A DNA stretch of 64,000 nt from Peribacillus simplex (GTDB taxonomy: Bacteria; Bacillota; Bacilli; Bacillales; DSM-1321): positions 3,004,001 to 3,068,000 of the forward strand of contig NZ_CP126106.1 of the NCBI RefSeq assembly GCF_030123325.1, given 5' to 3'. The notes beneath the pieces were generated by a model, which ran no database searches, was not told the DNA's origin, and saw only the letters and a list, made by a program, of their open reading frames with translations. Made by a program: the position numbers and the translations under genes. Below, piece by piece: positions 17,450 through 25,098 of the stretch; the first letter of the stretch is position 1; each line of letters starts with the position of its first letter.

Positions 17450-18577
17450 ATGAAGGATGTTCAAAAATTTGTTGGTTTAGACGTATCTAAAGATTCAATT
17501 GCTGTTGCGATTGCTGATTCTGGTCGTGGTGAACCTAGATTTCATGGAACTATTCAAAATAAACCAGAGGATATTCGCAAATTGATGAAAAAGTTAGGGA
17601 AGCCCGAAAGCCTATTAGTATGTTATGAAGCAGGATCTTCTGGGTATGGAATTTATCGATTTCTTCTATCTATGGACATTGATTGTATGGTTGTTGCACC
17701 CTCCCTTATTCCAAAGCGATCGGGCGATCGTGTGAAAACAGATAAAAGAGATTCTATTAGATTAGCTCAGCTACTTCGCGCTGGTGAGCTTACTTCTGTA
17801 TGGGTTCCAGATGAAGATCATGAAGCATTGAGAGACTTAATTCGTGCTCGTCATGATGCTCGTGAGGATTTACAAAGTTCTCGCCAGAGACTTGTTCACT
17901 TCTTACTTCGTCATGGAATACGTCCTCCGCAAGGAGTTCGAAATTGGTCCGTAAAACATCGTGAATGGTTAAAACGATTAACATTTGAAAGAGCTTCTCA
18001 ACGTATTGTTTTTCAAGAATATCTTCATGCAATCAATGAAGTTGAAGATCGTATGAAACGTATCGAAGCTCAGATCCATGAAGAAGCTATTCAATGTGAA
18101 CATGCTCCGGTAATTCAAGCTCTTCAAACATTAAGAGGAGTCGCAGAAGTCACAGCTGTTACTTTGGTAGCTGAAATTGGACAGTTTTCTCGCTTTTCAA
18201 ACCCAAGACAACTGATGTCCTATGCTGGACTTGTTCCAAAGGAATACTCGAGTGGGTCTAGTCGTTGGCAAGGTTCCATTACGAAAACCGGAAACTCCCA
18301 AATTCGTCGTTCCATAGTAGAAGTTTGTTGGTCTTATCGCCATCGACCATCTCTTAAAGGTGAATTGCTTAAACGTCAAGAAGGTCAAGATCCAGAGGCA
18401 AAACGTATTGCTTGGAAGGCTCAACACCGTCTTCATATGAAATATCATCGCATCTCTGCTAAAGGAAAAGGTGGAAAAGTAGCTGTTGTTGCAGTAGCCA
18501 GAGAATTACTTGGTTTTATTTGGGCTATCGGTTGTGCCATTGAGGATAAGCAAGTAAGTGTATCGAATGTTGCTTAA
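17450..18577 (+). CDS. IS110-family transposase (intact)
   Basis: 375 residues; ATG at 17450 follows AAAAGGAG. The N-terminal DEDD catalytic set is Asp11 (FVGLDVSKDS), Glu60 (CYEAGSSGYG), Asp98 and Asp101 (RVKTDKRDSIRLA). The C-terminal Tnp_20 region has LRGVAEVTAVTLVAEIG and a serine-rich motif (VPKEYSSGSSRWQGSI) where the catalytic Ser is expected. No frameshift or stop interrupts it, so this copy could be active. It belongs to a different IS110 subgroup from the other two copies, and its putative guide RNA may lie 3' of the gene, as in IS1111-type members. Confidence 0.92.
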   Translation: MKDVQKFVGLDVSKDSIAVAIADSGRGEPRFHGTIQNKPEDIRKLMKKLGKPESLLVCYEAGSSGYGIYRFLLSMDIDCMVVAPSLIPKRSGDRVKTDKRDSIRLAQLLRAGELTSVWVPDEDHEALRDLIRARHDAREDLQSSRQRLVHFLLRHGIRPPQGVRNWSVKHREWLKRLTFERASQRIVFQEYLHAINEVEDRMKRIEAQIHEEAIQCEHAPVIQALQTLRGVAEVTAVTLVAEIGQFSRFSNPRQLMSYAGLVPKEYSSGSSRWQGSITKTGNSQIRRSIVEVCWSYRHRPSLKGELLKRQEGQDPEAKRIAWKAQHRLHMKYHRISAKGKGGKVAVVAVARELLGFIWAIGCAIEDKQVSVSNVA

Positions 18578-18639
18578 GTAGATCGAAAGTAAGATTATGT
18601 AATAAATGATTTTATCGAATCATAATTTTGTGATTTAGA

Positions 18640-18830
18640 ATTGAAGATTTGGCTCGAAGGCAAACCCCCGGGAAGGAGAACCCTCATGTGCAACTATGCA
18701 CTAGGTCTAGGGACTGAACGTGCGCCGTTAGTCCGAGGCAGCTCCGTGACGGATGGAGTGAAATGTGGTAACCAACCCACGCATATCAGTTTGTATACCA
18801 CCGTCAACGTTTTTGCCTTCGTGCCAAGTT
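18640..18830 (+). ncRNA. Candidate bridge RNA downstream of IS110 copy 3
   Basis: A GC-rich non-coding block follows the intact transposase and has several local stems, for example GTGCAACTATGCAC, GGACTGAACGTGCGCCGTTAGTCC and a CTCCGTGACGGATGGAG hairpin. Such compact structure in AT-rich DNA next to an IS110 transposase suggests the element's bridge RNA. A 64-codon open frame across it is not credible as a protein. Confidence 0.5.
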
Positions 18831-18841
18831 TTTAAGGTTAT

Positions 18842-18950
18842 CCTTGTTCAACTTTTAGAATTGTATCCATTTCGATTTAGCTTATCAAGGGAAAGTGCGC
18901 CCTTGACAAGCTAAATCCGAAAGGATATTTGGTTTATAAGTTGAACAAGG
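18842..18950. repeat. 109-bp long inverted repeat
   Basis: Outer arms CCTTGTTCAACTT/AAGTTGAACAAGG are perfect. The inner arms (ATCCATTTCGATTTAGCTT with AAGCTAAATCCGAAAGGAT, then CAAGGG/CCCTTG) extend the pairing to an 8-base loop. It could be a miniature transposable element or the right end of IS110 copy 3. Confidence 0.8.
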
Positions 18951-19071
18951 AATAACTCTATTCATAGCTGAATGAAACACCATTTAAAAACATTTGGGTG
19001 TGGTGGGTTGACAGTTTCGTTCATATCAGTTGCTTAAGACCTATAAACTATGTAATAAAAAAGGATAATCC

Positions 19072-19449
19072 TTACGGTCTGTACCCGTATCCAAACCCGA
19101 ATAAAAAAGTAATAAATAAAAAAATGGCAGTTGATGGAATGAAAATAATAACAACCCATCCTTTAGCTGTTTTGCTTTGTACACTTCTATACCATTTGTA
19201 ATAAATAAGAAGGAGAATTACTGCCAAAGGCTAGAAATAATATCCAACCATTGTATCAACCCACATCCGGTACAGGAAGGATATTCACAAGATTGTCTCT
19301 CAATTTTGTTTTTAGTTTTTATAAAGATATAAGAAATTACAGAATAATAAGCTACTATATCCACCAAAATAAAACCTATTGGAAATTACTATTAAAAAGA
19401 TAATTGCCAGCATCACGAACAAACCTGTGTATCCCAAAACAAGATTCAA
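19072..19449 (-). pseudogene. Decayed small membrane protein gene
   Basis: Three open stretches in two frames read as one protein. The first is GYTGLFVMLAIIFLIVISNR (a membrane helix). The second is SYIFIKTKNKIERQSCEYPS with a CxxC (SCTGCGLI). The third is AVILLLIYYKWYRSVQSKTA followed by WVVIIFIPSTAIFLFITFLF and the end GYGYRP-stop. At least two frameshifts and an in-frame TAG separate them. No named family is recognised. The pattern of hydrophobic helices and a Cys-rich loop argues that it was once coding. Confidence 0.4.
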
Positions 19450-19535
19450 TGTTTAAAGGTGCCCACTACGAAGACACTATGCTTGTTGATAAAGGTTAAA
19501 TTTTTAAACTAATTTTAGGTAACGACAAAGAGAGG

Positions 19536-19594
19536 CTACCCCAAGGAAGTGACCCCACTTTTTGTAGGGCTCTGACCCTATGGGATAGCCTCTC
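19536..19594 (-). terminator. Large hairpin after the 43-aa ORF
   Basis: GAGAGGCTACCCCA and TGGGATAGCCTCTC are inverted repeats around an insert of about 34 bases that itself holds a small stem. It lies just downstream of the small minus-strand gene. Confidence 0.5.
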
Positions 19595-19608
19595 ATTCTT
19601 AAGCAGTT

Positions 19609-19740
19609 TTACTTGGTTTCAGATTCATTTTTGCCCATGCCTTCAGCTAATTGATCAAATGATTTAACCTTACCATGGGGATTCTGCGATTGTTTACGAT
19701 CTTTCCATTGGCGTTCTTCTTGTCGCTTAGATTGAGTCAT
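19609..19740 (-). CDS. Small basic protein, 43 aa, possibly spore-associated
   Basis: ATG at 19740 sits behind an excellent AAAGGAGC ribosome site and encodes MTQSKRQEERQWKDRKQSQN plus 23 more residues ending GMGKNESETK. It is very hydrophilic, without Cys or hydrophobic core, a composition typical of minor Bacillus spore proteins. It is adjacent to a second such ORF at 19852. No specific family assignment is possible. Confidence 0.55.
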   Translation of the reverse strand: MTQSKRQEERQWKDRKQSQNPHGKVKSFDQLAEGMGKNESETK

Positions 19741-19851
19741 CTAAATAAGCTCCTTTACATAAAGTTCAGTAAACCGTTAGAAGCAGACCTCCACCCTTTG
19801 TACTCTGGGGAAGTCATCACTTATCATGGGTTCGAGTCTGGCAAGCATTAA

Positions 19852-20034
19852 TTAATGCATGCCTTTCCACTCACCTTGATTTTTAGATGCTTTTTCTTTT
19901 TTTGCTTTATTTTTATGTGCTTGATTAGCGTTTGCACTGCCAAATTCTTGAGAGAATTCTGAATCCGTTTTGCTTGAATTGAATCCTTGTTTGTTCTTTT
20001 GGTCTGCATCATTTTTCTTTGTTCGTTTTGCCAT
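19852..20034 (-). CDS. Small hydrophilic protein, 60 aa, gamma-type SASP-like
   Basis: ATG at 20034 follows GAAGGAGGGG. The sequence MAKRTKKNDADQKNKQGFNS is followed by DSEFSQEFGSANANQAHKN, which resembles the TEFASETNAQQVKKQN repeat of gamma-type small acid-soluble spore proteins. It has a single such block rather than two. Gamma SASPs are amino-acid stores degraded at germination. The resemblance is limited, and a generic spore or desiccation protein is equally possible. Confidence 0.6.
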   Translation of the reverse strand: MAKRTKKNDADQKNKQGFNSSKTDSEFSQEFGSANANQAHKNKAKKEKASKNQGEWKGMH

Positions 20035-20280
20035 GGATACCCCTCCTTCTTATCTTTAGTATGAGATCAGAAAGAAGAAATATACCCCGAATTAATACCG
20101 ATAGTAACATGAACCTTTCATGTAATTCGGGTAAAAAACAAAGTGAATAATAAGTTCCGGTTCGGTTATTTTATAAGTTACATACCTACAATGTTGCCGT
20201 TTTTAAAAGGGGTTTGAAATTTACTTAACACCAGAATTTCTTGACTTTGATTTTTCCATTATTGACAACACACTTTCCGT

Positions 20281-20424
20281 TTATATGTTGCTTGCCATCC
20301 TTCCCTCCTTGATGTTTAAAGTGTAAGTATGATTGACTTTAGCATCTAACCTTGCTAGGTCTCCCGTTTTTGCCATGATATTTTTGACAGCTTCCCTCTT
20401 TAGATTATCCTTAACTTTTCCCAT
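20281..20424 (-). CDS. Small ORF of 47 aa, uncertain
   Basis: ATG at 20424 follows AAAGGGAAC and reads MGKVKDNLKREAVKNIMAKT, ending MASNI. Immediately downstream another frame carries a basic sequence ending NNGKIKVKKFWC-stop (to about 20228). The two may be parts of one frameshifted gene. No family recognised. Confidence 0.25.
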   Translation of the reverse strand: MGKVKDNLKREAVKNIMAKTGDLARLDAKVNHTYTLNIKEGRMASNI

Positions 20425-20671
20425 TGTTCCCTTTTGATTTTTGCTTATTTTCATTGTTTTTCCTTATTTATCCGTTTTGGATTATTTTTGGTTCAATAAC
20501 AAAAAAGGTTACGGTAAAAATAATGAATGATTCAGGCACAAGCTTTTTAGCAAGAAATAATAAACGATAACTAAGCAAGGGTTTTCCACATAAATATTTT
20601 TTATGATATGATAGTTAAATTGTTTATCTACCATGTGACACATTTACATTCATCCAAGAAAAGAGGTATTT
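20425..20671. promoter_or_regulatory. Upstream region of the MFS gene with a sigma-A-like promoter
   Basis: TTTCCA (20583-20588) and TATGAT (20607-20612), spaced 18 bases, form a weak vegetative-type promoter about 60 bases before the transporter start. Confidence 0.35.
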
Positions 20672-21862
20672 ATGCACGACACAGAATTATCCAAGCGACA
20701 TTGGTTACTCATCTTAACACTTACTTTATTAACATTTGTTCTCGGGACAAGCGAATTTGTTATCATTGGGATCTTAACCGATATTTCCTCGAGTCTCCAT
20801 ATTACAAATGCAAAAGCAGGTACACTCGTTTCTGCGTTTGCGATTACGTTTGCCATTGCGACACCACTCGTGATGTCGGCAACAAGCCATTTTCCAAAAC
20901 GTAAATGGATGTTGTTTTTGATCGGATCGTTCATCATCCTGAATGCTTTGTGCGTAATTTCGACGAGCTACATCATGCTCCTTGCTCTTCGGATGATGAC
21001 TGCGATCGTAACAGGCGTTTTAATTTCGCTTGCCATGATTGTTGCAAGCGAAACCATGCCAATCGCAAAACGTGGACTTGCTATATCATTCGTTTTCGGT
21101 GGTTTTACTCTTGCAAATGTAATTGGAGTACCAATAGGCACTGTCATCGCTGATTGGTATGACTGGAATGCAACCTTCCTGTTAACGACTTTTCTCGGTG
21201 GAATTGCGTTTTTGGCATCTTTTTTCATTTTACCTACTATGCACAGTACATTTCGCAGTTCAATGCGTGAGCAATTTTCTTTGTTAACACAGCCACGAAT
21301 CTTGATGGCTTTTTTCATTCCATCTCTTGGATTTGGAGCAACATATGCCGTATATACGTATCTTGTTCCGATCCTGAAAGGAATGGATGCACCAGGTAGT
21401 TCAATCAGTTTGATCTTGTTTGGCTACGGATTCATTTCCATTTTCAGCAACATTCTTGCTGGTAAAATTGCCAGCCACAATGCTATCGGGCGCCTCCGGT
21501 TTGTTTTTCTCGTTCAAGCAATTGTTCTGGTCAGTTTATATTGGACCACAGATAATTTAATCTTTGGATTGGTTAATATTAGTTTAATGTCATTAATGGC
21601 CATCCTTTTAACAACATCTACCCAGCTTTATTTGATAGATCTTGCCGGCATTTATCAACCAAAAGCTACAGGACTAGCTGCTTCACTGATGCCAGTAGCA
21701 AGCAATGTCGGTATCGCCTTTGGTTCCGCATTAGGCGGAGTTGTTTACCATCAGGGAAATTTGATGAATGTTACATTGGTAGGTGGGTTGGTTGCTATCT
21801 TTGCAAGTCTTCTAACTTTCCTAAGTCATCGCTTAGACCAAAAACAAAAGAAAGTAGCATAA
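20672..21862 (+). CDS. MFS transporter, DHA1-type (drug or arabinose-like efflux)
   Basis: 396 residues with about 12 hydrophobic helices. The first loop motif is weak (PLVMSATSHFPKRKWMLF). Helix 4 RMMTAIVTGVLISLAMIVAS, the antiporter region GFTLANVIGVPIGTVIADWY and the repeat GLAASLMPVASNVGIAFGSA fit the YdhP/AraJ/Bcr branch of drug:H+ antiporters. The substrate is not predictable. The start ATG at 20672 follows AAGAGG. It is a single gene, and codon use is slightly more GC-rich than its surroundings, which may reflect transfer. Confidence 0.9.
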   Translation: MHDTELSKRHWLLILTLTLLTFVLGTSEFVIIGILTDISSSLHITNAKAGTLVSAFAITFAIATPLVMSATSHFPKRKWMLFLIGSFIILNALCVISTSYIMLLALRMMTAIVTGVLISLAMIVASETMPIAKRGLAISFVFGGFTLANVIGVPIGTVIADWYDWNATFLLTTFLGGIAFLASFFILPTMHSTFRSSMREQFSLLTQPRILMAFFIPSLGFGATYAVYTYLVPILKGMDAPGSSISLILFGYGFISIFSNILAGKIASHNAIGRLRFVFLVQAIVLVSLYWTTDNLIFGLVNISLMSLMAILLTTSTQLYLIDLAGIYQPKATGLAASLMPVASNVGIAFGSALGGVVYHQGNLMNVTLVGGLVAIFASLLTFLSHRLDQKQKKVA

Positions 21863-22352
21863 GAGAGAAGCTATGAGCGACTTGATATGCATCCTCTTGT
21901 ACCTGCAATCGCATAAAAAACGAGAAGTGTTATTGTAGCTTTGAAACAATGTGGTATCAAATTAATACAAGAAGCCTTGATAACGGAACAAAAATGGAAA
22001 GCGCATGTTTTGTAAAAAGATTGGTCAAAACATGTGCTTTACCATATTCAATTGAATGATACTGTTATAAAAAAGTTTAATCATTTTCCATACTTCTTAC
22101 AGGACCAACCAGCTATTAGTATGTCAAAATCTTTCTCTGAAATTTCACTTCCCGTTTGGTCTACTTTTTTGGGCCATGCCCAATAACCCTCCAAAACTTT
22201 TTGGCAGGGTTTTTTCAGAACGTTTTTTCTCTTTAATAGTACGTAAATCCAATGAGGCAACGATTGAACGTTGGCAGGTTTTCCATCGTTTTTTTCTGAT
22301 CATATTATTCTATTAGAATTAATTACCTAATCGCAACCCGCTTAATATTAGA
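21863..22352. other. Intergenic with decayed coding traces and a repeat
   Basis: It holds the second hairpin repeat. Just before it a plus-strand frame (about 21896-22014) reads VALKQCGIKLIQEALITEQK with an upstream stop, and on the minus strand at 22150-22290 another reads QRSIVASLDLRTIKEKKRSE. Both look like remnants of lost genes. Neither is identified. Confidence 0.4.
21996..22099. repeat. Hairpin repeat, copy 2
   Basis: Stem GCGCATGTTTTG/CAAAACATGTGC followed by the same roughly 55-base tail as copy 1 at 5091-5190. Confidence 0.75.
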
Positions 22353-23228
22353 TCATCCTCTTATACGCAAGATGTTAAAAACTAAGTAATTATTCACTGT
22401 CAACTTTGTCCACAACCGCAATAATCCAGGGTTTTCTGAACACGATTCTTGACTATTGAATCTTTCTTGGTTTATATTCATACCTTCATAACATCTTTTT
22501 TGATAAGAGCAGCTTTTGCAAACTGTTAAGGAATCCGTTTTCAAATACTTTTTGGGTTCTTGTAAAAGTTTCTTGATTATGTTGAGGTATTCCAATCCAT
22601 CCGAAACATCGTTCATGGTCGGAATATACGTTTCCGTTTTACCTTCCATAAGCGAGTATATCTCTATTCTTTCCGGTAGCTGACCAAATGCCTTTTCACA
22701 AAATACCGAAATCATATTATTAAATAATAGGTTCATTTCTTCATGTGTATCAACTAAATACTTCTTTATGATGAATGAGTTGCTTGACCATTCTGCAACT
22801 TCGAAAGTTAAGTTAAGTTCGGTTCCCAACTCCTCCATATTAATGTTAAACTTTTCATATAAAAATAAAGGTGGATATTCAATTTTTGTAGTGGTTAAAA
22901 ATTGGAGTAAATGATCTGTTATATTAGCAAGAGCCATATAATAATGATTCTTTGACTCAAACTGACGTACATCAATGGCACTCCAATGATCATCTATGAA
23001 CTCCATAACTTTCTTTGTCGTCTGATTTATTGGAGGAAGTTTATAATAACGACCTACAACTTGTTTAACCACAAATTGAACCATTTTCCTCCAATCCAAT
23101 TGAGGTATGATTTTTCCTTCTATATGAAGAAAGTAAAATTGATAAGGACATCTTATAAAATCTTGTAGATGGTAATCAGTTAAAGTAGCAATGGAAATCC
23201 GATGTTCCTTACCCATCATTCCCATCAC
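22353..23228 (-). CDS. PD-(D/E)XK/Cas4-like protein with C-terminal Cys cluster
   Basis: 291 residues (GTG at 23228; ATG at the fourth codon is better placed behind AGAGGTGATGGG). The N-terminal DYHLQDFIRCPYQFYFLHIE and C-terminal DSLTVCKSCSYQKRCYEG match the framework of RecB/Cas4-type nuclease domains. In those, four Cys (one near the N-terminus, three in CxxCxxxxxC) hold an Fe-S cluster. The central catalytic Asp/Glu/Lys are not obvious, so activity is uncertain. It follows a Fur-box flavodoxin gene with 23 bases between, so it is probably in an iron-regulated operon. No cas genes are near. Confidence 0.65.
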   Translation of the reverse strand: MMGMMGKEHRISIATLTDYHLQDFIRCPYQFYFLHIEGKIIPQLDWRKMVQFVVKQVVGRYYKLPPINQTTKKVMEFIDDHWSAIDVRQFESKNHYYMALANITDHLLQFLTTTKIEYPPLFLYEKFNINMEELGTELNLTFEVAEWSSNSFIIKKYLVDTHEEMNLLFNNMISVFCEKAFGQLPERIEIYSLMEGKTETYIPTMNDVSDGLEYLNIIKKLLQEPKKYLKTDSLTVCKSCSYQKRCYEGMNINQERFNSQESCSENPGLLRLWTKLTVNNYLVFNILRIRG

Positions 23229-23251
23229 CTCTCTTACCCCATAAAATTTCT

Positions 23252-23719
23252 CTAATTCTTTACCGAAGGGACAAAACTTTTCTTTATAAAATCCCTCCCA
23301 AAATTTTGGCAGTTTTTGATATCCTCATCATCTGGAGTTAATTCTACTTTTAACCCTTTTAGGACAATAACAGCACCCTGTTCCCTTAATTTTTCGGTCA
23401 AAATATCTACGGCTGCACCATATTGTGTGTAAGAAGAATCGCAGGAACCAAACACGGCAGCTTTTTTTCCTGTAAGATCAATATGATTCAATTCCTCATA
23501 AAAGTCTAAATAATCATCCGGTAATTCTCCGTCTCCCCACGTATATGCACCTAATAAGATACCATCGTAATCTCCAAGTATAGATGCTTCAGGACCTTCC
23601 ATTATATCTATCTTTTCAATATTCACATCACTGATTTCCGTGATTCCTTCTGCAATGGCATTGGCCATTTCTTCTGTATTTCCACTCATACTGGCAAAAA
23701 TTACAATGATTTTAGACAT
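23252..23719 (-). CDS. Flavodoxin
   Basis: 155 residues, the length of short-chain flavodoxins. The FMN phosphate loop is ASMSGNTEEMANAIA. The isoalloxazine-flanking loops are AYTWGDGELPDDYLDFYEEL and FGSCDSSYTQYGAAVDIL. The fold carries low-potential electrons in place of ferredoxin when iron is scarce. A Fur box directly upstream supports induction by iron limitation, as for the flavodoxins YkuN and YkuP of B. subtilis. ATG at 23719 follows GAAAGGAA. It is the first gene of a pair with the Cas4-like protein. Confidence 0.95.
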   Translation of the reverse strand: MSKIIVIFASMSGNTEEMANAIAEGITEISDVNIEKIDIMEGPEASILGDYDGILLGAYTWGDGELPDDYLDFYEELNHIDLTGKKAAVFGSCDSSYTQYGAAVDILTEKLREQGAVIVLKGLKVELTPDDEDIKNCQNFGRDFIKKSFVPSVKN

Positions 23720-23738
23720 GATAAATTTCCTTTCAACA

Positions 23739-23755
23739 TTGATAATTATTATCCA
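23739..23755 (-). promoter_or_regulatory. Fur box upstream of flavodoxin
   Basis: GGATAATAATTATCAA on the minus strand matches the TGATAATnATTATCA Fur operator, about 20 bases before the flavodoxin start. Confidence 0.85.
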
Positions 23756-24092
23756 TTATTTATAAAAATTTTTAACTAGTGCGTTATCACCTTTAATTAA
23801 AATTTGGTACATCGAATCCCTGAACCTAATGATCTCCACCTACAACAAGCAATGGAAATGGAATATTCACCTACATCGTGCATGAGCTCACACCACAGTA
23901 GGGCATTACATTTAAATGCCAACTTCTAACACCTGATACAATTCTTTCTTGATTTAGCAACACGAATCACATTGAAAAACTATTATAGATAGATACTCAC
24001 CTTCCTTTTTGTTGAAGTGTCCTTTTGAAACGAGCCGCTTCTTGATCGATTCTCTGCTTTTATTTTATATGTTCATGAAAATGCCGTGTTCT
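23756..24092. other. Intergenic with a possible small-ORF remnant
   Basis: On the minus strand at about 23985-24065 a frame reads NKSRESIKKRLVSKGHFNKK, faintly like the small Fur-regulated basic proteins of Bacillus. There is no start codon in frame. Nothing else is supported. Confidence 0.3.
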
Positions 24093-24491
24093 TTAAAAAG
24101 CATGTACATCTCCAGAGTCCATTTTATTCTTTATTTTTTGTACGTAGCTCAGTTCATCGGCAAATGAAAGAAATGACTCCCTATCATGTGCATCGAGTGC
24201 TTCGTTTACTTTAAAGCTCAAATGGTTAATTTTTAGGTTCAAATCCAAAATGGAGCAAATGCTACCATTGGTATACAGTTCCTCAATATCTTCTACATGC
24301 ATAAAAAACTGAAACTCATTGTTGACAACTATTAAAGAGTGCCATCCTAGGCAATCAACGTACTTCCGTTCGTTTGTAATTGTCCAAACATCACCTTGAA
24401 GAAACTCAATTATATGTTGGTGCTTTTGCCCAGGACAGCAGCAGCTTACTTGATGCTGAAATAATTCCAATATTACAAAATTTTTATTCAT
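24093..24491 (-). CDS. Hypothetical protein, 132 aa, IDEAL-like C-terminus
   Basis: ATG at 24491 follows GAGGAACACC. The N-terminal half has a Cys-rich turn (VSCCCPGQKH). The C-terminal part NHLSFKVNEALDAHDRESFL-SFADEL resembles the IDEAL domain of Bacillus YpiB-type proteins, a short helical motif of unknown role. It lies downstream of two Fur boxes (24667-24721) and a frameshifted small ORF, so iron control is plausible. Function unknown. Confidence 0.65.
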   Translation of the reverse strand: MNKNFVILELFQHQVSCCCPGQKHQHIIEFLQGDVWTITNERKYVDCLGWHSLIVVNNEFQFFMHVEDIEELYTNGSICSILDLNLKINHLSFKVNEALDAHDRESFLSFADELSYVQKIKNKMDSGDVHAF

Positions 24492-24660
24492 AGGTGTTCC
24501 TCACTCACATTCAGTTTTTAAATTCTTCTTCAATCTTAGCTCTTTGTCTGTCAGAGTTACCGTCAATTCTAATAAGGTTGACTAATTTTTTAATTTTTCT
24601 TCCTGGTCCAAAACTGCATATTCAATATTGTCGCATTTTAAATATCGAAATTCTTTCTTC
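24492..24660 (-). pseudogene. Small Fur-box-associated ORF, frameshifted
   Basis: Two frames join at a run of A's (24574-24582 on this strand's complement). The first reads LKKEFRYLKCDNIEYAVLDQ and the second KKLVNLIRIDGNSDRQRAKI-EEEFKN-stop, ending at about 24513. One extra A would join them into a basic protein of about 50 residues. There is no good ribosome site: the region before it is occupied by Fur boxes. The 132-aa gene follows at once. Not recognised. Confidence 0.35.
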
Positions 24661-24666
24661 AGAACT

Positions 24667-24721
24667 AAATGAAAATGATTATCAATTTCATTTAGTATTT
24701 TATATGATAATGATTATCACT
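24667..24721 (-). promoter_or_regulatory. Pair of Fur boxes
   Basis: ATGATAATGATTATCA (near 24703-24719) and AAATTGATAATCATTTTCA (24670-24690 on the complement) are two close matches to the Fur operator, upstream of the frameshifted ORF and the 132-aa gene. Confidence 0.75.
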
Positions 24722-24824
24722 GTCAATCCGTTTTCGACAACTTTTCATATTTTTGTTTTGATGCCTCGGAAAAATAGATGCCCAATTACTGCTGCCAAGC
24801 ACATTTTAAGTATTATATAAGTTT

Positions 24825-24962
24825 TTAACATTCGCCCGATTTGTTAGGAAAGAACTCAATCATGCTTTCTGCTAGTCTACTTTCTCCAGCTATATATACC
24901 CCCTCGGAAGTAGGATATTCCTTTAGCAACAATAAAGAAAACTTCCAATTTTCCTCGTCTAC
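24825..24962 (-). pseudogene. C-terminal gene fragment, 45 aa
   Basis: VDEENWKFSLLLLKEYPTSE followed by GVYIAGESRLAESMIEFFPN and a stop reads as the end of a globular protein. It has no start and is cut off at the 5' side exactly where the IS110-leader remnant (24977-25068) begins, so an IS event probably truncated it. Confidence 0.45.
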
Positions 24963-24976
24963 TTACTAACCATATA

Positions 24977-25068
24977 CCTCCATGCAGTGTCATAGCTTGC
25001 TTGTTATACGAATCTAAGTCCCAACCAGCCCCCAAACATATTTCGGACGGACAGTTTACTTCACGGGA
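24977..25068 (-). ncRNA. Remnant of an IS110 leader / bridge-RNA-like sequence
   Basis: The reverse complement aligns with 14792-14894 upstream of IS110 transposase copy 2: ATCCCGT, TAAAC, GGCTGGTTGGGA, CGTATAACAAGC, AAGCTATGA are shared in the same order. No transposase follows. It is a relic or a stand-alone copy. Confidence 0.55.
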
Positions 25069-25070
25069 TT

Positions 25071-25094
25071 AACTCCCACGCACCCGTAAGTTCC
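25071..25094. repeat. CGCACCCG palindromic motif, fourth copy
   Basis: AACTCCCACGCACCCGTAAGTT, a degenerate copy of the 5192-5213 palindrome, adjacent to the end of a secreted-protein pseudogene. Confidence 0.5.
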
Positions 25095-25098
25095 ATAG

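Larger units (their letters stand above)
17345..18840 (+). mobile_element. IS110-family insertion sequence, copy 3 (intact transposase)
   Basis: An intact 375-codon transposase with a short 5' leader and a long, GC-rich 3' non-coding region (18640-18830). The ends are approximate. Confidence 0.7.

Noticed and set aside
18641..18835. 64-codon ORF over the GC-rich block
   Set aside because: The sequence shows stem-loops rather than coding bias, and it fits a non-coding RNA next to the IS110 transposase better.
18998..19201. 67-codon plus-strand ORF
   Set aside because: The opposite strand reads as a decayed membrane protein with hydrophobic helices, which explains the openness better.
22353..23228. 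Considered a CRISPR Cas4 gene
   Set aside because: The Cys framework is Cas4-like, but the catalytic residues are not clear, no cas1/cas2 or array exists here, and a Fur-linked flavodoxin is its partner.
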